64,000 bases of DNA. Source: Paratrimastix pyriformis. Taxonomy: Eukaryota; Preaxostyla; Paratrimastigidae. The DNA is taken from NCBI GenBank assembly GCA_027972325.1, contig JAPMOS010000010.1, forward strand, positions 248,001 through 312,000. The letters run 5' to 3'. Positions 1-11,889 of the stretch are shown here, piece by piece. Each line of letters starts with the position of its first letter. Position 1 is the stretch's first letter. Made by a program: the position numbers and the translations under genes. Below the pieces are notes generated by a model. That model ran no database searches and was not told the DNA's origin. It saw nothing but the letters and a program-made list of their open reading frames with translations.

Positions 1-1947
1 CATCACCCGCCGGTGCAACTCCGTCCAGGACGGCATCTACGGGCTGGGCGAGAAGTTCGGCGGCCTCAACCGCCTCCGCCAGGGGCGCAACTACACGTCT
101 GTAGCACACACACACACCCTCCGTGCGGCTCGCTCACCTCGTCGACCCTCAGGCTCTGGAACTTGGACATTTACGACAAGCTGGCCGCTGACCGTCTGCA
201 GTGCCCGCCGGGTGGGTCCACACTGACGCGGCCTCTTCCTCTTCCCAACCCTCTCTTGGACAGCCTTCGTCCTGGATGCCGACCACCCGGCCTACGACCA
301 CAAGGGGGTCCTCTTCGACCCGCTGTACGTCTCCATCCCGTTCTACTACCACCAGGCAGGCCCCGCGGTCCGCCCCCAGCCCGCCGCGCTCCTCTGGCTT
401 GATCGCCCCGCCACCACCCCGGGGCGCGGCAGGGACCCTGTGGCGGCTTCTTCGTGGACAACACGTACCGGGCCCACGTCCTCTTCGGCGAGCCCTGCCC
501 CCGGCCCGCCGACCCCGAGGGCCCCACGCCCCCCGCCAGTCCGGCCGCCGACCGGCCCCTCTGCAGGCCCTACGGGGACCGCTTCACGGTCCATTTCACC
601 GGTTCGTAGGGGCCACCGTCCTTCACGCTTTGCTGCTTGCGCTCCGGGCCTCCGGGCGGTGGGGGGAGAGGTCGATCGGGGCCCACATCCCCCCCCCCCC
701 CCCCCTTTCCACTCCCCCGGCGCATGCCCAGGGGGCGCCTACGTGGAGTACATCTTCGGCGGGCCCCAGATGGCAGCCATCCTGCGCCAGTACGGCGCCC
801 TGACGGGCCGCATGAAGGCGCCGCCCCTGTGGGCCCTGGGCAACCACCAGTGCCGCTGGCACCCGTACTCGGACGGGGCCCTCCGCCAGCTGGCCGACCA
901 GTTCCGCCAACGGGCCCTGCCCCTGGACGCCCTCTGGCTCGGTCTGCTCCGCCTGCCATCCTCGGGTCTGCTCATCCCAAACGGGCACTGGCATCTCCCT
1001 GGGCGGCTGCAGACATCCACTACATGGACGGCTACCGGATCTGCACCTGGGACCGGCAGGTCTGGCCCCCCGGCCGGCTCCGGCCATCCCCTACGGGGCG
1101 CCCACTGCCCTGGGGTGGGCCTGCCTCACCCTGTGCCGCTGTTGTTGTCGCGGTGGGGGTGCCTGGGGTGCCTGTGTTGGTGGTGCCTGGGGGATGCAGG
1201 CATACCCGTCGCCCCCGGCCACGACGGGCGCCCTGAAGGAGCAGGGCGTTCGGGTGGTGACCATCATCGACCCCGTCCGTCCCGCCCATCTGCCTGCCCC
1301 TCCCCGCCCCCGCCCGGTGCCCATCGTGATGCGCTCGGTGGGCCTTGGTGGGCGTGGCTGGGGGCCGTGCAGGGGGTCAAGCAGGAGCCGGGCTACCCGG
1401 TCTACGACGAGGGCCTCGGTCCGTCCCTCGTCCCTCCTCCGCCACCCCCGCATCCGCCCCTCGGGGACCCGTGCGCAACCAGTGCCCCCCGTGGCCCCTC
1501 TGACGTGGCATGGCCGGACGGACGGGTGGGACGGGGGGGGCAGCGGGCGGGCTCTTCTGCCGGGACGGGGACCACCCCGAGCGTCTCTGCATCGGGCCCG
1601 TCTGGCCGGGCGACTGTGCCTTCCCGGACTTCACCAGGCCCGAGACGCGCCGCTGGTGGGCCGACCGCATGCGCCGCCACGCCGCCGAGAACGGGCTGGC
1701 CGGCATCTGGGTCGACATGAACGTCCGCGCCCCCCGCGCCCCGCTGTTCCCCGCCCCCCATCCCCCCGTCCCGCCTGGGTCATGGGAGTGTGAGCTGACT
1801 TCGTCACGGCTGCTCTATTTGGGGCCCCAGGAGCCCTGCTACCGGCTGGCCTTCGGGCCCAACGGGGAGCGGCCGCCCGAGTGGGGCCACAACCAGTACG
1901 GCACCCTCATGGCCCGGGCCACCGTCCGCACCCACCCACCCACCAAC

Positions 1948-1978
<31 letters not shown>

Positions 1979-3970
1979 CATCCCTGCCCCTCTGCCCCGC
2001 CCGTGCCCAGGCCTCCTGTTCACCGCCTCACGGGGGTGGCCATGAGCCGGGGCGGCGTGCAGGACGAGGGCCTGCAGGCGCTGGGGCCCGAGCGGACGTT
2101 TGTCCTGAGCCGGGCCGGCTGCCCGGGCGTCCAGCGGTACGCCGCCAACTGGCTGGGCGACAACCGCGCCACCTGGGACCACCTCCGCGCCGTCCGCAGG
2201 CACACCCTCTGCCGCCCCTCTGATGCCCCCAACCGCCATCTCACCCTCACTCCGTCACTCCGTCCGCCCCGCGTGACCCGTGGCCCGATTGCAGTTCATC
2301 CCGATGGCGGCCGGGCTGGCCATCTCGGGGCAGCCCTTCGTGGGCAGCGACATCGGGGGCTTCGGGGGCCCCTCCCACGGGGAGCTGCTGGCCCGGTGGT
2401 ACCAGGCGGCCCTGCTGGCGCCCTTCTTCCGGAACCACTCCTCGCACAGCATGCCCGACCAGTACCCCTGGTCCTTCGGCGCCCCCTGGGACGCGGCCGC
2501 CGGGGCTGCCATCCGGTGCCGGTCCGCGGCCCCCAACCTCCCCTGCTGCCCTCAGACGAGGCGAGGGACGGCCATGATGAATGCTCACCCCATTTGTCTT
2601 GCTGTCCACCCCCACCCCCACCCCCTCGGCCCCCCTCGGCCCCCTTCGGCCCCCTTCGGCCCCCTTCGGCCCCCCAGGTACCGGCTGCTGCCGCTTCTGT
2701 ACAGCGCGGCCATGCAGTCGGCCCGTGTGGGTGACCCCGTGCTGGCCCCGCTGCTGTACCACCACCCAGCCGACCCGGCCCTGGCCGGGAGTCCCGCCGA
2801 GCGGCAGTACGCCCTGGGCCCCGACCTGGTCCTGGCCCCCGTCACCGACCCGGCCGCCACCACGTGGGACGTCCAGCTGCCCGCGTCCGCTGGCCGGCCC
2901 GCCTGCAAGGGATGGGGTGGGGCGAGGTGGCGGGGCACTGTCGTCGGCTTGGTGGCTCATGGGGGCCGCTGGATGGGCGGCTGGGCTGGGCTGGGCTGGG
3001 GGCGCGCAGGGGGGCCGAGTGGGCCGAGTGGTCCTGCCTTGCCCAGGAGCACACCCAGGTCAGCTGGGTGCGGACGGTGGCCCCCTTCACCCTGGCCGTG
3101 GCCCCGCCGGCGACGGAGCACCCCTACCACCCCGGGGGCGGCCTGGTGCGGCTGGGGGGGATGGGCCCGCTGACGGTGCCGCTCTTCGTGCGGGCCGGCT
3201 CGGTCGTGGCCACGTACCCCCACGAGGAGGTCCCCCTGGGGGCCGACAGCCGCCCCGCGGGCCGCGAGCTGCACCTCTTCCTGGGCCGGGGCCCCGCGGG
3301 GGCCGCCCCCCAGGCCACCGGACTGCCCCTCTGGGAGGACGACGGCGCCATCAGGCCCGGCATGCCCGGCGCCAGGACACCCGCCCTGGTCCAGTTCACC
3401 GTGTCAAGGTCCCGAACGCCCGTGACATGCCCAACCCATCTGCATCCCACCTGTCCACGCTCACACGTGGGCACGTCGGGCGCGCTGGTTGTGGGGCCGC
3501 AGGGCGGACGGGAAGGTGCGCCTGGAGGGGCGGCTGGCGGAGGGCCCGGCCCAGGCCCTGGCCGGCCTCGTGTTCACCCTGGTCCTTCACCACCCCCAGG
3601 GCACCCCCGGTCCGCCGCCCTCGCCGTCTGCCCCTGTGCCTGCCCCTGCCCCTGCCGGGCCTCCTCACCCATGCGGCGGCGGGCGCTTTGTTTTGGGGGC
3701 CCCTGGATGCCCCTGCCGAGCCCGATTCATGCGGCGGGCGGGGCGGGCGCGGTGCGGTGCGGCGCGGGGGGGCGTTTGGGGGCGGCAGGGGTCATGGCTG
3801 CCCACGGGGGCCCGCTGGGGGGCCCGGCGACCGAGCCGCTTGCCATCGAGGGGCCCGACCGGGTCCGGCTGCCCGAGGGGCTCACCGCGGGCGGCTCCTT
3901 CGCGGTCGAGGTGGCCCTGGGCCCCAGCGCCCGCATCTCCCGCAACCCGGGCGAGCGCTGGGTCGGCTGA
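1..3970 (+). CDS. Glycoside hydrolase family 31 (alpha-glucosidase/alpha-xylosidase type), 5' end outside window
   Basis: The product is a retaining alpha-glycosidase of family GH31. It hydrolyses terminal alpha-linked glucose (or xylose) from glycans; the exact substrate cannot be read from the sequence. Visible in order: GLGEKFGGLNR near base 45, LWNLDIYDK (155-180), VDNTYRAHVLFGEP, GGAYVEYIFGGPQMAAIL, DIHYMDGYRICTWD, the nucleophile block GIWVDMN (about 1701-1721, Asp of DMN), the acid/base block NWLGDNRATWDHL (about 2146-2184), GQPFVGSDIGGFGG (about 2327), and a C-terminal beta-sandwich region with RPAGRELHLFLGRGP. The coding sequence is cut by many introns. Donors that restore conserved protein include GTCTGT (113), GTTCGT (603) and GTCTGC (942). 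C-runs at 690-707 and 1950-1964 lie in introns just before acceptors. The stop is TGA at 3968-3970. Both catalytic blocks are present, so the enzyme looks functional. Family is sure, substrate is not. Confidence 0.93.
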
Positions 3971-4201
3971 TGATCGCGCTCGGCTCGGCTGAAGCGCCGT
4001 GTGTGGTGTTACCGTCCTGACACACACGGCCGCACGGCCGTCACACACGCCCCCGCCCCGAGGGGAGGAGCGGAGGGAGGGAGGGAGAGGCCAAGGGCAG
4101 CCGGCTAAGATAGACACCGCAACCACGCCCGTTGGAGCATCGGGGGCCCGCGGAGCCCAAGCACGCCCGAGAAGCTGGGGGGGGGGGGGGGGGGGTTGAT
4201 A
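3971..4201. other. Convergent intergenic spacer with G-run
   Basis: This is the gap between the GH31 stop and the stop of the next gene on the minus strand. It holds a purine-rich stretch around 4060-4095 and a run of about 17 G at 4179-4195 (C on the strand of the leftward gene). No coding sequence is recognised. Confidence 0.6.
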
Positions 4202-7200
4202 TTACTCGTCGAACTCAAAGCGGGGCTGCCCCGAGGTGCTCTGCTGCTGCTGCTGGGCAGCGGGGGCGGCCCGGGACGCTTGGGGCGAGGGCGGCAGCCC
4301 TTGGGCCGGTGGGCCCGCTCGGCGGGCGGCCAGGGCGGGCGAGGGCAGGGCCGCCAGCTGGACGGGCCCCGGGGGCAGGGGCGCCGGGCGGGGCGGCGGG
4401 GCGGCCGAGGGGCGGGGCGGGCTCAGCAGGACCATCTCGCGCTCCGCCGCGGCCGCCAGCCGTCCCACGGACGACCCCGGGGCACCCGCTGGTACTGCGG
4501 CAATGGGGGTTCGCGGCGCTGGTGGCGGCAGGGAGCCCGGGGTGCGCGGGGGGACGTAGGGCGGCAGGACGGCGCGGCTGTGATCGGGGCCGCTGGGGGC
4601 GGGCGGGGCGCCTGGGGCCAGCTGGCCGAAGAGACTGCCCTCCCACTGGGCGGTCGTCGCCCGGAGCACCTCGATGGCCGCCGCCGGCGAGGCCCCCGCC
4701 TGCACGTAGGCCGCCATGGGCCCGCCGGCCCTGCCTGCCCCGGAGCGGCCCGTGGCGGGGGACGGGGACCGGGCAGCCAGGGCACGGCCCGGGACGGGGC
4801 TGCAGAGGGCCAGGGCCAGCCGAACGGGGTCGGTGCCCTCGGCGGGCCCGCATCCGGGTGCGGCCTCCGAGCGGTCAGCGCCGCGGCCGGGACTCGCGGG
4901 GCCCCGCCGGCTGGGCGACCCGGGCCGGGCGGGCGGGGCGGCGGCGGCGGCGGCCGTTGGGGTGGGTTTCCGGTCGAGGCCCACGAAGGGCACCTGCAGG
5001 GCCCGGGCCGCCAGCGAGGAGGGCGACGGGTGCGCCACCGCGGGTGCCCCCATTCCCCTGCCGGCCAGGGCGGCGCGGGGCGGGGTGCTGGTGCGCCGCC
5101 TGGGCAGGGGGGCCGTGGCGGGGGCGGGCGGGGGGCGGGCGGCCGTGGCCGTGTCGCCCGAGGAGGACGAGGGCGAGGGCGGCACGGGCTGCGGGGCCGG
5201 GCCGGCCGGGGGCGGGGCGGGCTCCTCGTCCCCCTCGGGTGTGGCCGGGGGCCCGTCGTCGCCGGCCTGGGACCCCGGGGCGGGGCGGGTCAGCGGGGGC
5301 GGCACGTAGACCGAGGCCGCCAGGGGACCGGCCGTCAGGGGACCGGCGGGCTGGGGGGCCGAGACGAAGGGCGGGGCGGCCCCGGGCGCGACGAGGTGAG
5401 GGACGGGCGGCGAGAGGCGCAGCCGGAGGGCGGACGCGCTGTGGATGGCCCCCCGACCGGACCCGGGGGGCGAGCCTCCGCCGGGGGCCGAGGGCAGGTG
5501 CAGGGCGGGCGAGGGGGCGGCCGGCTGCGGCACCCGCTGCGGAAACGGGAAGGCCGTCGGTCGGGAGGCCGCGCCAGCGCCCCCCAGGCCGCCCCAGAGG
5601 GCAGGGGCGGGGGTGGCCAGGGGCCCCGTGGCTGCTGGGGGCTCCGAGGGTGGGGGCGGCGGGGGCGCGCACGAGCGCGGGTACGAGGGGGTCTGCGGGG
5701 CCACGAACGAGTAGCCGCCGATGTGCTCGGGGGGCGAGCCGGGCCCCCCACCTGCCCCGGTGGGCCCCCCCCGGCGGGCCGTCCCGGCGGGCCGGTGCGG
5801 GTGGGGGATGTGGAAGGGCGCCGCCGGCGGGGTGGCCGAGGGCGAGTCGCCCCGGAGGCGCCGGGCGGCGGCCGATGTGGAGGCCGGCCGGGCCGGGCGG
5901 CTGGCCGAGGGGGCGGGCGAGGCGGCCCGCGAGGATGAGGATGGCAGGGGGCTGCGGGGACCCTCGGGGTGCGGGTACGTGTGCAGGAGCAGCCGGTAGG
6001 CCGTGGCCAGGGCCTCGGCAGCCGGCTGGGCGGGCAGCCGCCGGGAGACCTGGCCCAGGAAGTCCCCCGTCAGCAGGGCCCCTTGCACCAGCCCGGTCGT
6101 GCTCGGGGAGCTCGCGTCCGGGCCCGGAGCCTCCTCGGCCCCCGCGGGGGGTTGCGTGGGGCGGCCCTGGTTGGCTCGCAGGCGGGCGCGGAGCCGCTGG
6201 CGCTCGATGTGGTCGCGGTCCTGCTGGTACGTGCAGGCCTTCTCCAGCAGCGCCCCCATGGCCGCCCGGTCGCGCTCGTACTGGGCCCGCACACGGGGCC
6301 GGGCCTCCTCCTGGGCGCGGGTTCGGGCCGACTTGAGCGGCTCCCGGCCGGCCGGGCGGGCGGCGGGGCCCCCCGGGGAGGCCGCGGGCCGGCCGGGCGA
6401 TGCGGCCCGGGCGGAGGGGCGCGGCTGGGAGCGGGACCGGGGGCCGCCCGAAGAGCGCAGGCCGACCACGAACCGGTTGGCGGCCTCGGCGTGGGACTGG
6501 GGGCGGGGCCGCGCGTGGGGCGAGGGCGGCAGGTCAGGGACGGGGGGCCGCGGGGGCGGGGACGGGGACGGGGCGGGCGGGGGCGGGGCGGGGCCCAGGA
6601 TGGCCGTCAGGGCGGCCTGGATAGCCTCCTCCGAGATATCGCCGGCTGCCCCGGGGTCCGGCCGCCCCGAGCCGTTCCCCTTCGCCCGGCGGCCCCTCCG
6701 GGAGGCCGCTGGGGTGACCGAGAGCCGCACCGAGCCGTCCGCCAGGCCGGCCGACGGGGCCCGGGTGGTGGCGGCCTCGGAGGAGAGCAACGAGGCCCTG
6801 GAGGCCCATGTCGGGGTCGGGGCCTGGGCAGTCGAGGGCCGCGACAGGATCGAGGGCGAGGCGGCCCGGCTGGTGGCTGCCGACCGGGGGCGCGATGGGG
6901 GCCGGCCAGGCTCGCCTGCGCCCCGAGCCATCGCGCCACCATCATCACGACCACCACCACACGCCAAGCCCTTGAGGACCGTGGCCCCATGGCAGCGCCG
7001 GACTGGCCGATGTGCGCCTGGGGGAAGGGTGGACAGTGGGGGCGCGGGGGCATGACGGGGTGGCGGACCAGGGCCTGGGGGCCTGCGTGCGGCCGCCATG
7101 AGGGCGCGCCTGTGAGCCGCGTAGGAGTTGGCCGGGGCCGCGTCGACCATGCTGCTGCTGGCGGTCGTCTGGGAGCCCGACGGGGCCACCGAGGGCGTGC

Positions 7201-7960
7201 AGGGCGGCTGGGCCAGGTTGGCCGCCGACCAGCCGCTGGGGGTCTGGGGCTGCTGCGGCAGGGGCAGCCCCGCCTCGACCGTGTGGGCCGAGGGGGCCGC
7301 GAGGGTGGGCGCCTCGAGGGAGGACAGGCTGGTGGCCGTGGTGGGAGTTGGGGGCACGGCCATCACCAGCGAGTCCAGGCAGGGCGTGGGCGCCGTCAGT
7401 GGGCGGACGGTGAGGCCCGGGGACCCGGGCGGCTGCCCCGGGGGCGGAGCGGGCAGGGTCACGGCTGGCCCGTAGGAGGATGGCCCGGGCCACGAGGTTG
7501 CGGGCGTGTCGGTCGGGGCGCTTGAGGTGTGGGACGGCCAGCCGGTCGGAGAGGAACGCCGACCCCCTGCCGTCGTCCTCGGCCGGGCCGGCGAGCGGGC
7601 CCGTGGGGGCGAGGTGGGCCGTGCGGCGTTGGGGGACGTCGGCCTGATCGTGACGCCCACAGAATCGGACACCATCGCCGAGTAGTCCGGGTCGTAGGGA
7701 AACTCCGAAAAGAATTCTCTCGGCTTGGTCCGCGTGGGGGAGTGGGCGGGCGCGGCCGGGGCTCGCGATGGAGGTGGGTCCAGATGCGGAGAGAGCGAGG
7801 AAAGAAGGGTTAGACGGGATTGTTCTCCGTGAATCTTTTGTTCCGAGTAGAGCTGCCCAATACCCAGAGTTTCCTGAAAAATGCGCTCATACTTCTTCTT
7901 CTTCGTCTTCATGTTCATCCCTTGCTGGTTGGCCCTCGCTGGTGTGCTGGGACTCAGCAT
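4202..7960 (-). CDS. Unrecognised, intrinsically disordered Pro/Ala/Ser-rich protein (about 1250 residues)
   Basis: One uninterrupted frame of about 1250 codons runs on the minus strand and ends in PRFEFDE. I do not recognise a family. The N-terminus is basic (MKTKKKKYERIFQETLG) and followed by GQLYSEQKIHGEQ, which looks like a short ordered motif. Most of the rest is Pro/Ala/Ser/Arg-rich and probably disordered. Two stretches look folded. One is a charged, probably coiled-coil segment near base 6190-6330 (YERDRAAMGALLEKACTYQQ, then QRLRARLRANQG). The other is a helical segment near 5990-6080 (FLGQVSRRLPAQPAAEALA). Start: ATG at 7958-7960 is the first in frame after an AG that could be a 3' splice site, so a further upstream exon is possible. 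Compositional bias means part of the frame could be intronic; between about 7480 and 7600 another frame also reads plausibly. That it is a gene is likely, function unknown. Confidence 0.6.
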   Translation of the reverse strand: MLSPSTPARANQQGMNMKTKKKKYERIFQETLGIGQLYSEQKIHGEQSRLTLLSSLSPHLDPPPSRAPAAPAHSPTRTKPREFFSEFPYDPDYSAMVSDSVGVTIRPTSPNAARPTSPPRARSPARPRTTAGGRRSSPTGWPSHTSSAPTDTPATSWPGPSSYGPAVTLPAPPPGQPPGSPGLTVRPLTAPTPCLDSLVMAVPPTPTTATSLSSLEAPTLAAPSAHTVEAGLPLPQQPQTPSGWSAANLAQPPCTPSVAPSGSQTTASSSMVDAAPANSYAAHRRALMAAARRPPGPGPPPRHAPAPPLSTLPPGAHRPVRRCHGATVLKGLACGGGRDDGGAMARGAGEPGRPPSRPRSAATSRAASPSILSRPSTAQAPTPTWASRASLLSSEAATTRAPSAGLADGSVRLSVTPAASRRGRRAKGNGSGRPDPGAAGDISEEAIQAALTAILGPAPPPPAPSPSPPPRPPVPDLPPSPHARPRPQSHAEAANRFVVGLRSSGGPRSRSQPRPSARAASPGRPAASPGGPAARPAGREPLKSARTRAQEEARPRVRAQYERDRAAMGALLEKACTYQQDRDHIERQRLRARLRANQGRPTQPPAGAEEAPGPDASSPSTTGLVQGALLTGDFLGQVSRRLPAQPAAEALATAYRLLLHTYPHPEGPRSPLPSSSSRAASPAPSASRPARPASTSAAARRLRGDSPSATPPAAPFHIPHPHRPAGTARRGGPTGAGGGPGSPPEHIGGYSFVAPQTPSYPRSCAPPPPPPSEPPAATGPLATPAPALWGGLGGAGAASRPTAFPFPQRVPQPAAPSPALHLPSAPGGGSPPGSGRGAIHSASALRLRLSPPVPHLVAPGAAPPFVSAPQPAGPLTAGPLAASVYVPPPLTRPAPGSQAGDDGPPATPEGDEEPAPPPAGPAPQPVPPSPSSSSGDTATAARPPPAPATAPLPRRRTSTPPRAALAGRGMGAPAVAHPSPSSLAARALQVPFVGLDRKPTPTAAAAAAPPARPGSPSRRGPASPGRGADRSEAAPGCGPAEGTDPVRLALALCSPVPGRALAARSPSPATGRSGAGRAGGPMAAYVQAGASPAAAIEVLRATTAQWEGSLFGQLAPGAPPAPSGPDHSRAVLPPYVPPRTPGSLPPPAPRTPIAAVPAGAPGSSVGRLAAAAEREMVLLSPPRPSAAPPPRPAPLPPGPVQLAALPSPALAARRAGPPAQGLPPSPQASRAAPAAQQQQQSTSGQPRFEFDE

Positions 7961-8437
7961 CTGATTTTCAGCCTAGGAGAGTCAGAATGAGAAGGGTCCT
8001 GCTTGGCTGGGAGTGTTCAAACCGCTGCATAACTCATAGCACCATGGGGGACAAACTGGTCCCGCCGGAGCAACTGATGGGCCGCCCAGAGCGGTCGGGT
8101 AAACACCGCTCCCTTGGTTGCGGGTTGCGGCACCGTTGACATTCTTCGTTGTTCAAGACTGTTGGTCCGGTGAGATTATCAATGCGATCCAAGGGTTTGA
8201 TTAGGAAAAAAATACTGCGTTCAGAGAGGAGGGAGGAAGACGAGAAATAAAACTGGCGCGCAATAAGCACGAGAAAAACCCGAGGCCGTGAGCAGCAGCT
8301 GAAAAGCAGCTTAAAAAGAAACCAGAGAAACGCGTCAGGGCCATATGACCCGACGGCACAGCACACACAAAGTGCGGAGGAGCGGGTGTGCTCCTTGTCT
8401 CGGACATGCCGGTTAGAAGGCAGTTGCAAAACCCCCT
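7961..8437. other. Spacer between two leftward genes
   Basis: This AT-richer stretch lies between the start of the disordered protein and the stop of the UNC93-like gene. It probably holds the promoter and 5' UTR (or a small first exon) of the former and the 3' UTR of the latter. I see no convincing coding segment or RNA gene. Confidence 0.5.
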
Positions 8438-11015
8438 TCAGGCCTCGGTGGTCGGGCGGACGTCCCGCAGCTCGACGTGGGCGGGCAGAGGGGGGCTCAT
8501 GCTCCGCTCGAGGGGCTCCGGGGACTTGGCCGGGGTGATGGTGGCCGATGGGGCGGCCGACGTGGCAAGCAGCAGGGGCTTCTGGGCCGTGGGAGCGGCC
8601 TTCTGGGCGGCGGCCTCGGCGCGCTTCTTCTGGGCCTTGACGTCGAGCGGGTGCACGCAGTAGTGCAGCACGTAGAGGCACAGCAGGGCCACGAAGCACA
8701 TCACCTCGAAGATGATGAAGTGCGCGTCGATCGAGAGGTAGGTGGCGATCAGGTAGAAGATGCCTGTCAGCGGGGAGGGAGGGAGGCGGTGTCAGCGTGT
8801 GCCTGATGGGCGGGACCGGGCCAGACCGGCAATCAGGGCGCGGATGAAGGAGTAGGCCGCAACGCCGACATCCGACCGGGTTGGGTAGACAAACCCGATG
8901 ATGGCGAACACCTGCGGGACCCGAGAAACTCGATCAGCGGTGCCACAAAGACCGGGGGGGATGTGGACAGGCGGGCGGGGGGTGCGAACCTGGGTGCCGA
9001 GGCAGCCCTCGAAGAACCCGAAGAAGACGAAGGCGATGTAGAGCATGGCGATCGAGACCGAGTTGCGCACGGCCAGGAAGCCGATCAGCGACCCGATCAG
9101 GCCGGCCACGTGCATCAGGGTGCACATGAAGAGGCGGCCCGTCAGGTCGGACAGGCGGCCGATGACCAGCGAGGTCAGCACGTAGATGGCGCCGCGGACA
9201 ATGAACAGCGTGCTGCGGGAAGGGGAATGTGAATCATCGGCCGGAGTGGAGTCGGGATTGCGGACCTCTGGTGCTCGGTGGGGGCCTTGGGGGGGAGGAC
9301 GCCGCCCCAGAAGGAGGCCGTCAGGCCGAGGGACATGATGGTCGGCAGCAGGAGCAGGTAGGGCTTCGTGAGGACGATCCGGATGACGGGCAGGAAGAAG
9401 TCCCCCATGGCCGTCCAGAAGCGGGTGCAGCAAGACTTCGGCTCGGGCTCGGGGGCCGGCTGGACATCGGGCAGCAGCGTCGAGGCGAGGCTCGCCCCGG
9501 CCGGGCTCGCCGGGCTGGGGGCCTCAACGGTCGCGGGGGTGGTGGCGTCCGCGATGGGAGTATGAGGCCGCACGGGCTCGAGCCCATCAACCGAGTCGAC
9601 CGGGCTGGGCGAGGGCGCGATCTCGAGGGGATGAGCATCGGCGGGGGCAGCGGAGGTGGCGGCGTCGGCGGGGGCAGCGGAGGTGGCGGCGTCGGCGGGG
9701 GCAGCGGAGGTGGCGGCGTCGGCGGGGGCAGCGGAGGTGGCGGCGTCGGCGGGGGCAGCGGAGGTGGCGGCATCCTCGAGCACGGGAGCCGCGGGGGCTT
9801 GCACGCCTTCCAGCGGCGCTGCGAGAGGTGCAGCCGGGAGAGCAGCATCCGGGGCGGTGGACGGGGTGGCCTCAGGGGCCGCGGACTGGGCGGCATCGGG
9901 GACGGCCGAGGGGGTCGTGACGGCGACGGAGACGGGGACGTCGGATGTGGCGGGGTCGGGGTGGGGGTCGGTCCTACGAGGTCGCCCATGCTCTCAGGGA
10001 GCGCATTGGCCGCCTCGGAGCCGGGGACAGGAACCATCGCAACGACGATGGACTCGGTCCCGTGCTCGCGCCTGGCCGGAGGGGGCGAGGCCGGGGTGGA
10101 CATGGAGTTCATCAGGGGCGTGGTGGAACTCGCCGAGGACGCGGGAACGTGCTGCCCTTCGGGCCTCGACGACGAGGATGCGGGGGAGGGGTTCATGGAG
10201 GGCATGAAGGCAAACAGGACGATGCCCACGCAGCCGATGATGGACAGCACGATGAACGAGAGCTGGTCGTTCTTCAGCTGGCCGCGGAGGATGGTCATGA
10301 TGAGGTTGCCCAGCTATTAGCGGGGGCGCATCGGGCGAACATGTGGGAGGAGGAGAAAGCCACAGAGAAGAGGCCGTGAGAATGTGGTTAAAAAGCGGAT
10401 CCAGCAGAAGCGCGCCGGTTGTTCCATGCCCCGGTCCAACACAGACCACATTCGAAAAGCTAAAGATGCAGAAGAACACGCCTGTGTACCTGCCCAACAA
10501 GGAGGGGTTGGGACAGATGGCAACAATGTACTTGCCCTGGCCACTCCACATAATCGATGCTCCGAGACCCAGAGCAGCAGAAACAATGATGAGAGCAACT
10601 TGTTTCGTGACTATTGACGGGAAGTGAGTCAATGACTGAGAGACAGCCCAAAACAGACGATAATCTGAAAAGATGCTTCCGGCGCAGAAGGCGACATAGG
10701 TGATTGATCCGATGAACATACTGACCCGTGGCCCAATCTTGGAGGGAAAGAATGAGCTCGTAACGACAGGCACGCCACACTGACCTTCTTGGCCACTGGT
10801 GGGGCACAGAGAGAAGCAGCGGCGAACGAAAAATAAACGATGGCCATACAAACGAAGCCAAAATCGGAATAGAGGGCTGTCATAATGTTCTTTTGGAGCA
10901 GATAGTGAAAGAGCGATGATGCGAAACAACAGACTTCTGCCGACATTTGAGCGCAAAAAATAAGCATAAAGCCTGCACCCAGCCATACACTCTTCAAAAT
11001 CGGAGGGAAACGCAT
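8438..11015 (-). CDS. UNC93-like major-facilitator membrane protein
   Basis: This is a multi-pass membrane protein of the UNC-93/MFS group. Animal members act as trafficking chaperones or channel regulators; the role here is unknown. The N-terminus MRFPPILKSVWLGAGFMLIF begins at 11015. Next come TM segments LYSDFGFVCMAIVYFSFAAA, then GPRVSMFIGSITYVAFCAGS, then the family signature LGASIMWSGQGKYIV, then CIFSFSNVV. Later helices are SFIVLSIIGCVGIVLFAF, YLLLLPTIMSLGLTASFWGG, IYVLTSLVIGRLSDLTGRL, VAGLIGSLIGFLAV, AMLYIAFVFFGFFEG and a last one around VMCFVALLCLYVLHY. The first intron is 10738-10784 (47 nt, donor GTCAGT). A large central loop between TM halves is Pro/Ala/Ser-rich and contains a 10-residue tandem repeat. 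The C-tail is cytosolic-looking and ends RDVRPTTEA. The 5' exons are AT-richer than the 3' ones. Confidence 0.85.
9640..9772. repeat. 30-bp coding minisatellite in the UNC93-like loop
   Basis: The unit is about 30 bp and repeats about 4.5 times with near identity. Read on the minus strand it encodes repeats of DAATSAAPA in the large loop of the UNC93-like protein. The unit length is a multiple of three, so copy-number changes keep the frame. Confidence 0.85.
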
Positions 11016-11889
11016 ACCGAGCGAAAAAGTGACGGAACCCCTCCGGGAGAAGAAATAGGGGAGTGCGCAGGGGTCAAGCAGATCTCGACTTTGTTCCTCG
11101 TTCCGGACGGATTTTTCGGACATCTCTTCGTCAACGTTTTGATGAGTCGTCCAAGGTGACCGTAAAATGAATGAACCCAAGGGAGTGGCGTCATTTGTGG
11201 GGCGGAAATAACTCGCATAACTTTTGATTAAATCTTTGGTGCCCCCAAAGGGACCCCCCTGGATGTGACCGCCGCGCGACAGCGGAATATGGGCCGATGA
11301 CCGGGTTTGCGGGCCCCGAGGGCCCACTCGGGGGGGTCCCGGCCCGGGGGAAGGCAGGACGGCGACCCGGGAAAGGCAGGCCGGACCCCCCCTCCCGACA
11401 AGATGTCCCGGTGCACGGTCATCCCGGGGGTTTGGGGGCGGGACAACACCCCGCCGGGTGGGACTCGTGGGCCCCCAGAATGCCCACCGGGTGGGGCTCG
11501 TCCAGGGTGGCAGGGTGTGGGGCCGCGTCGAAAGGGCGGCTCCGAGGGCCCCTGGTGGGGGTGGGGGAATGTCCAAGACTGGGCTTGCCACGGACTCGCC
11601 CCATGATAATATCAATCGCCGGGGGGTTGTCGCGCCCAGGGGCGAACGGGAGAACAGGCGGACAGTGGGCCGGGGAATGGAGACTGCCGGCGGGGATAAC
11701 CCAGCGAGGGGGATGGGGAGCAAACGTTCCGCTCTATTCAACAGCACCACAAGCTCGAAAAACACCAGGGCAACGAATCTGGCCCCAGCAACGACCGGGT
11801 GGACCCCTTTTTCGCCTGAAGGAGGACATCACCGGAAGCCAATCTGGCTATATTTAATCGGTGTGGGGACTGGGTGTGAGGAGGAGCCC
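11016..11889. other. Divergent promoter region between UNC93-like and ELMO genes
   Basis: This 874-bp interval separates two divergent start codons. Its middle (about 11250-11720) is very GC-rich with CCCGG/GGGG clusters; both ends are AT-richer. Open frames occur but show only shadow-like composition. No transposon, tRNA or other RNA gene was recognised. Confidence 0.5.
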
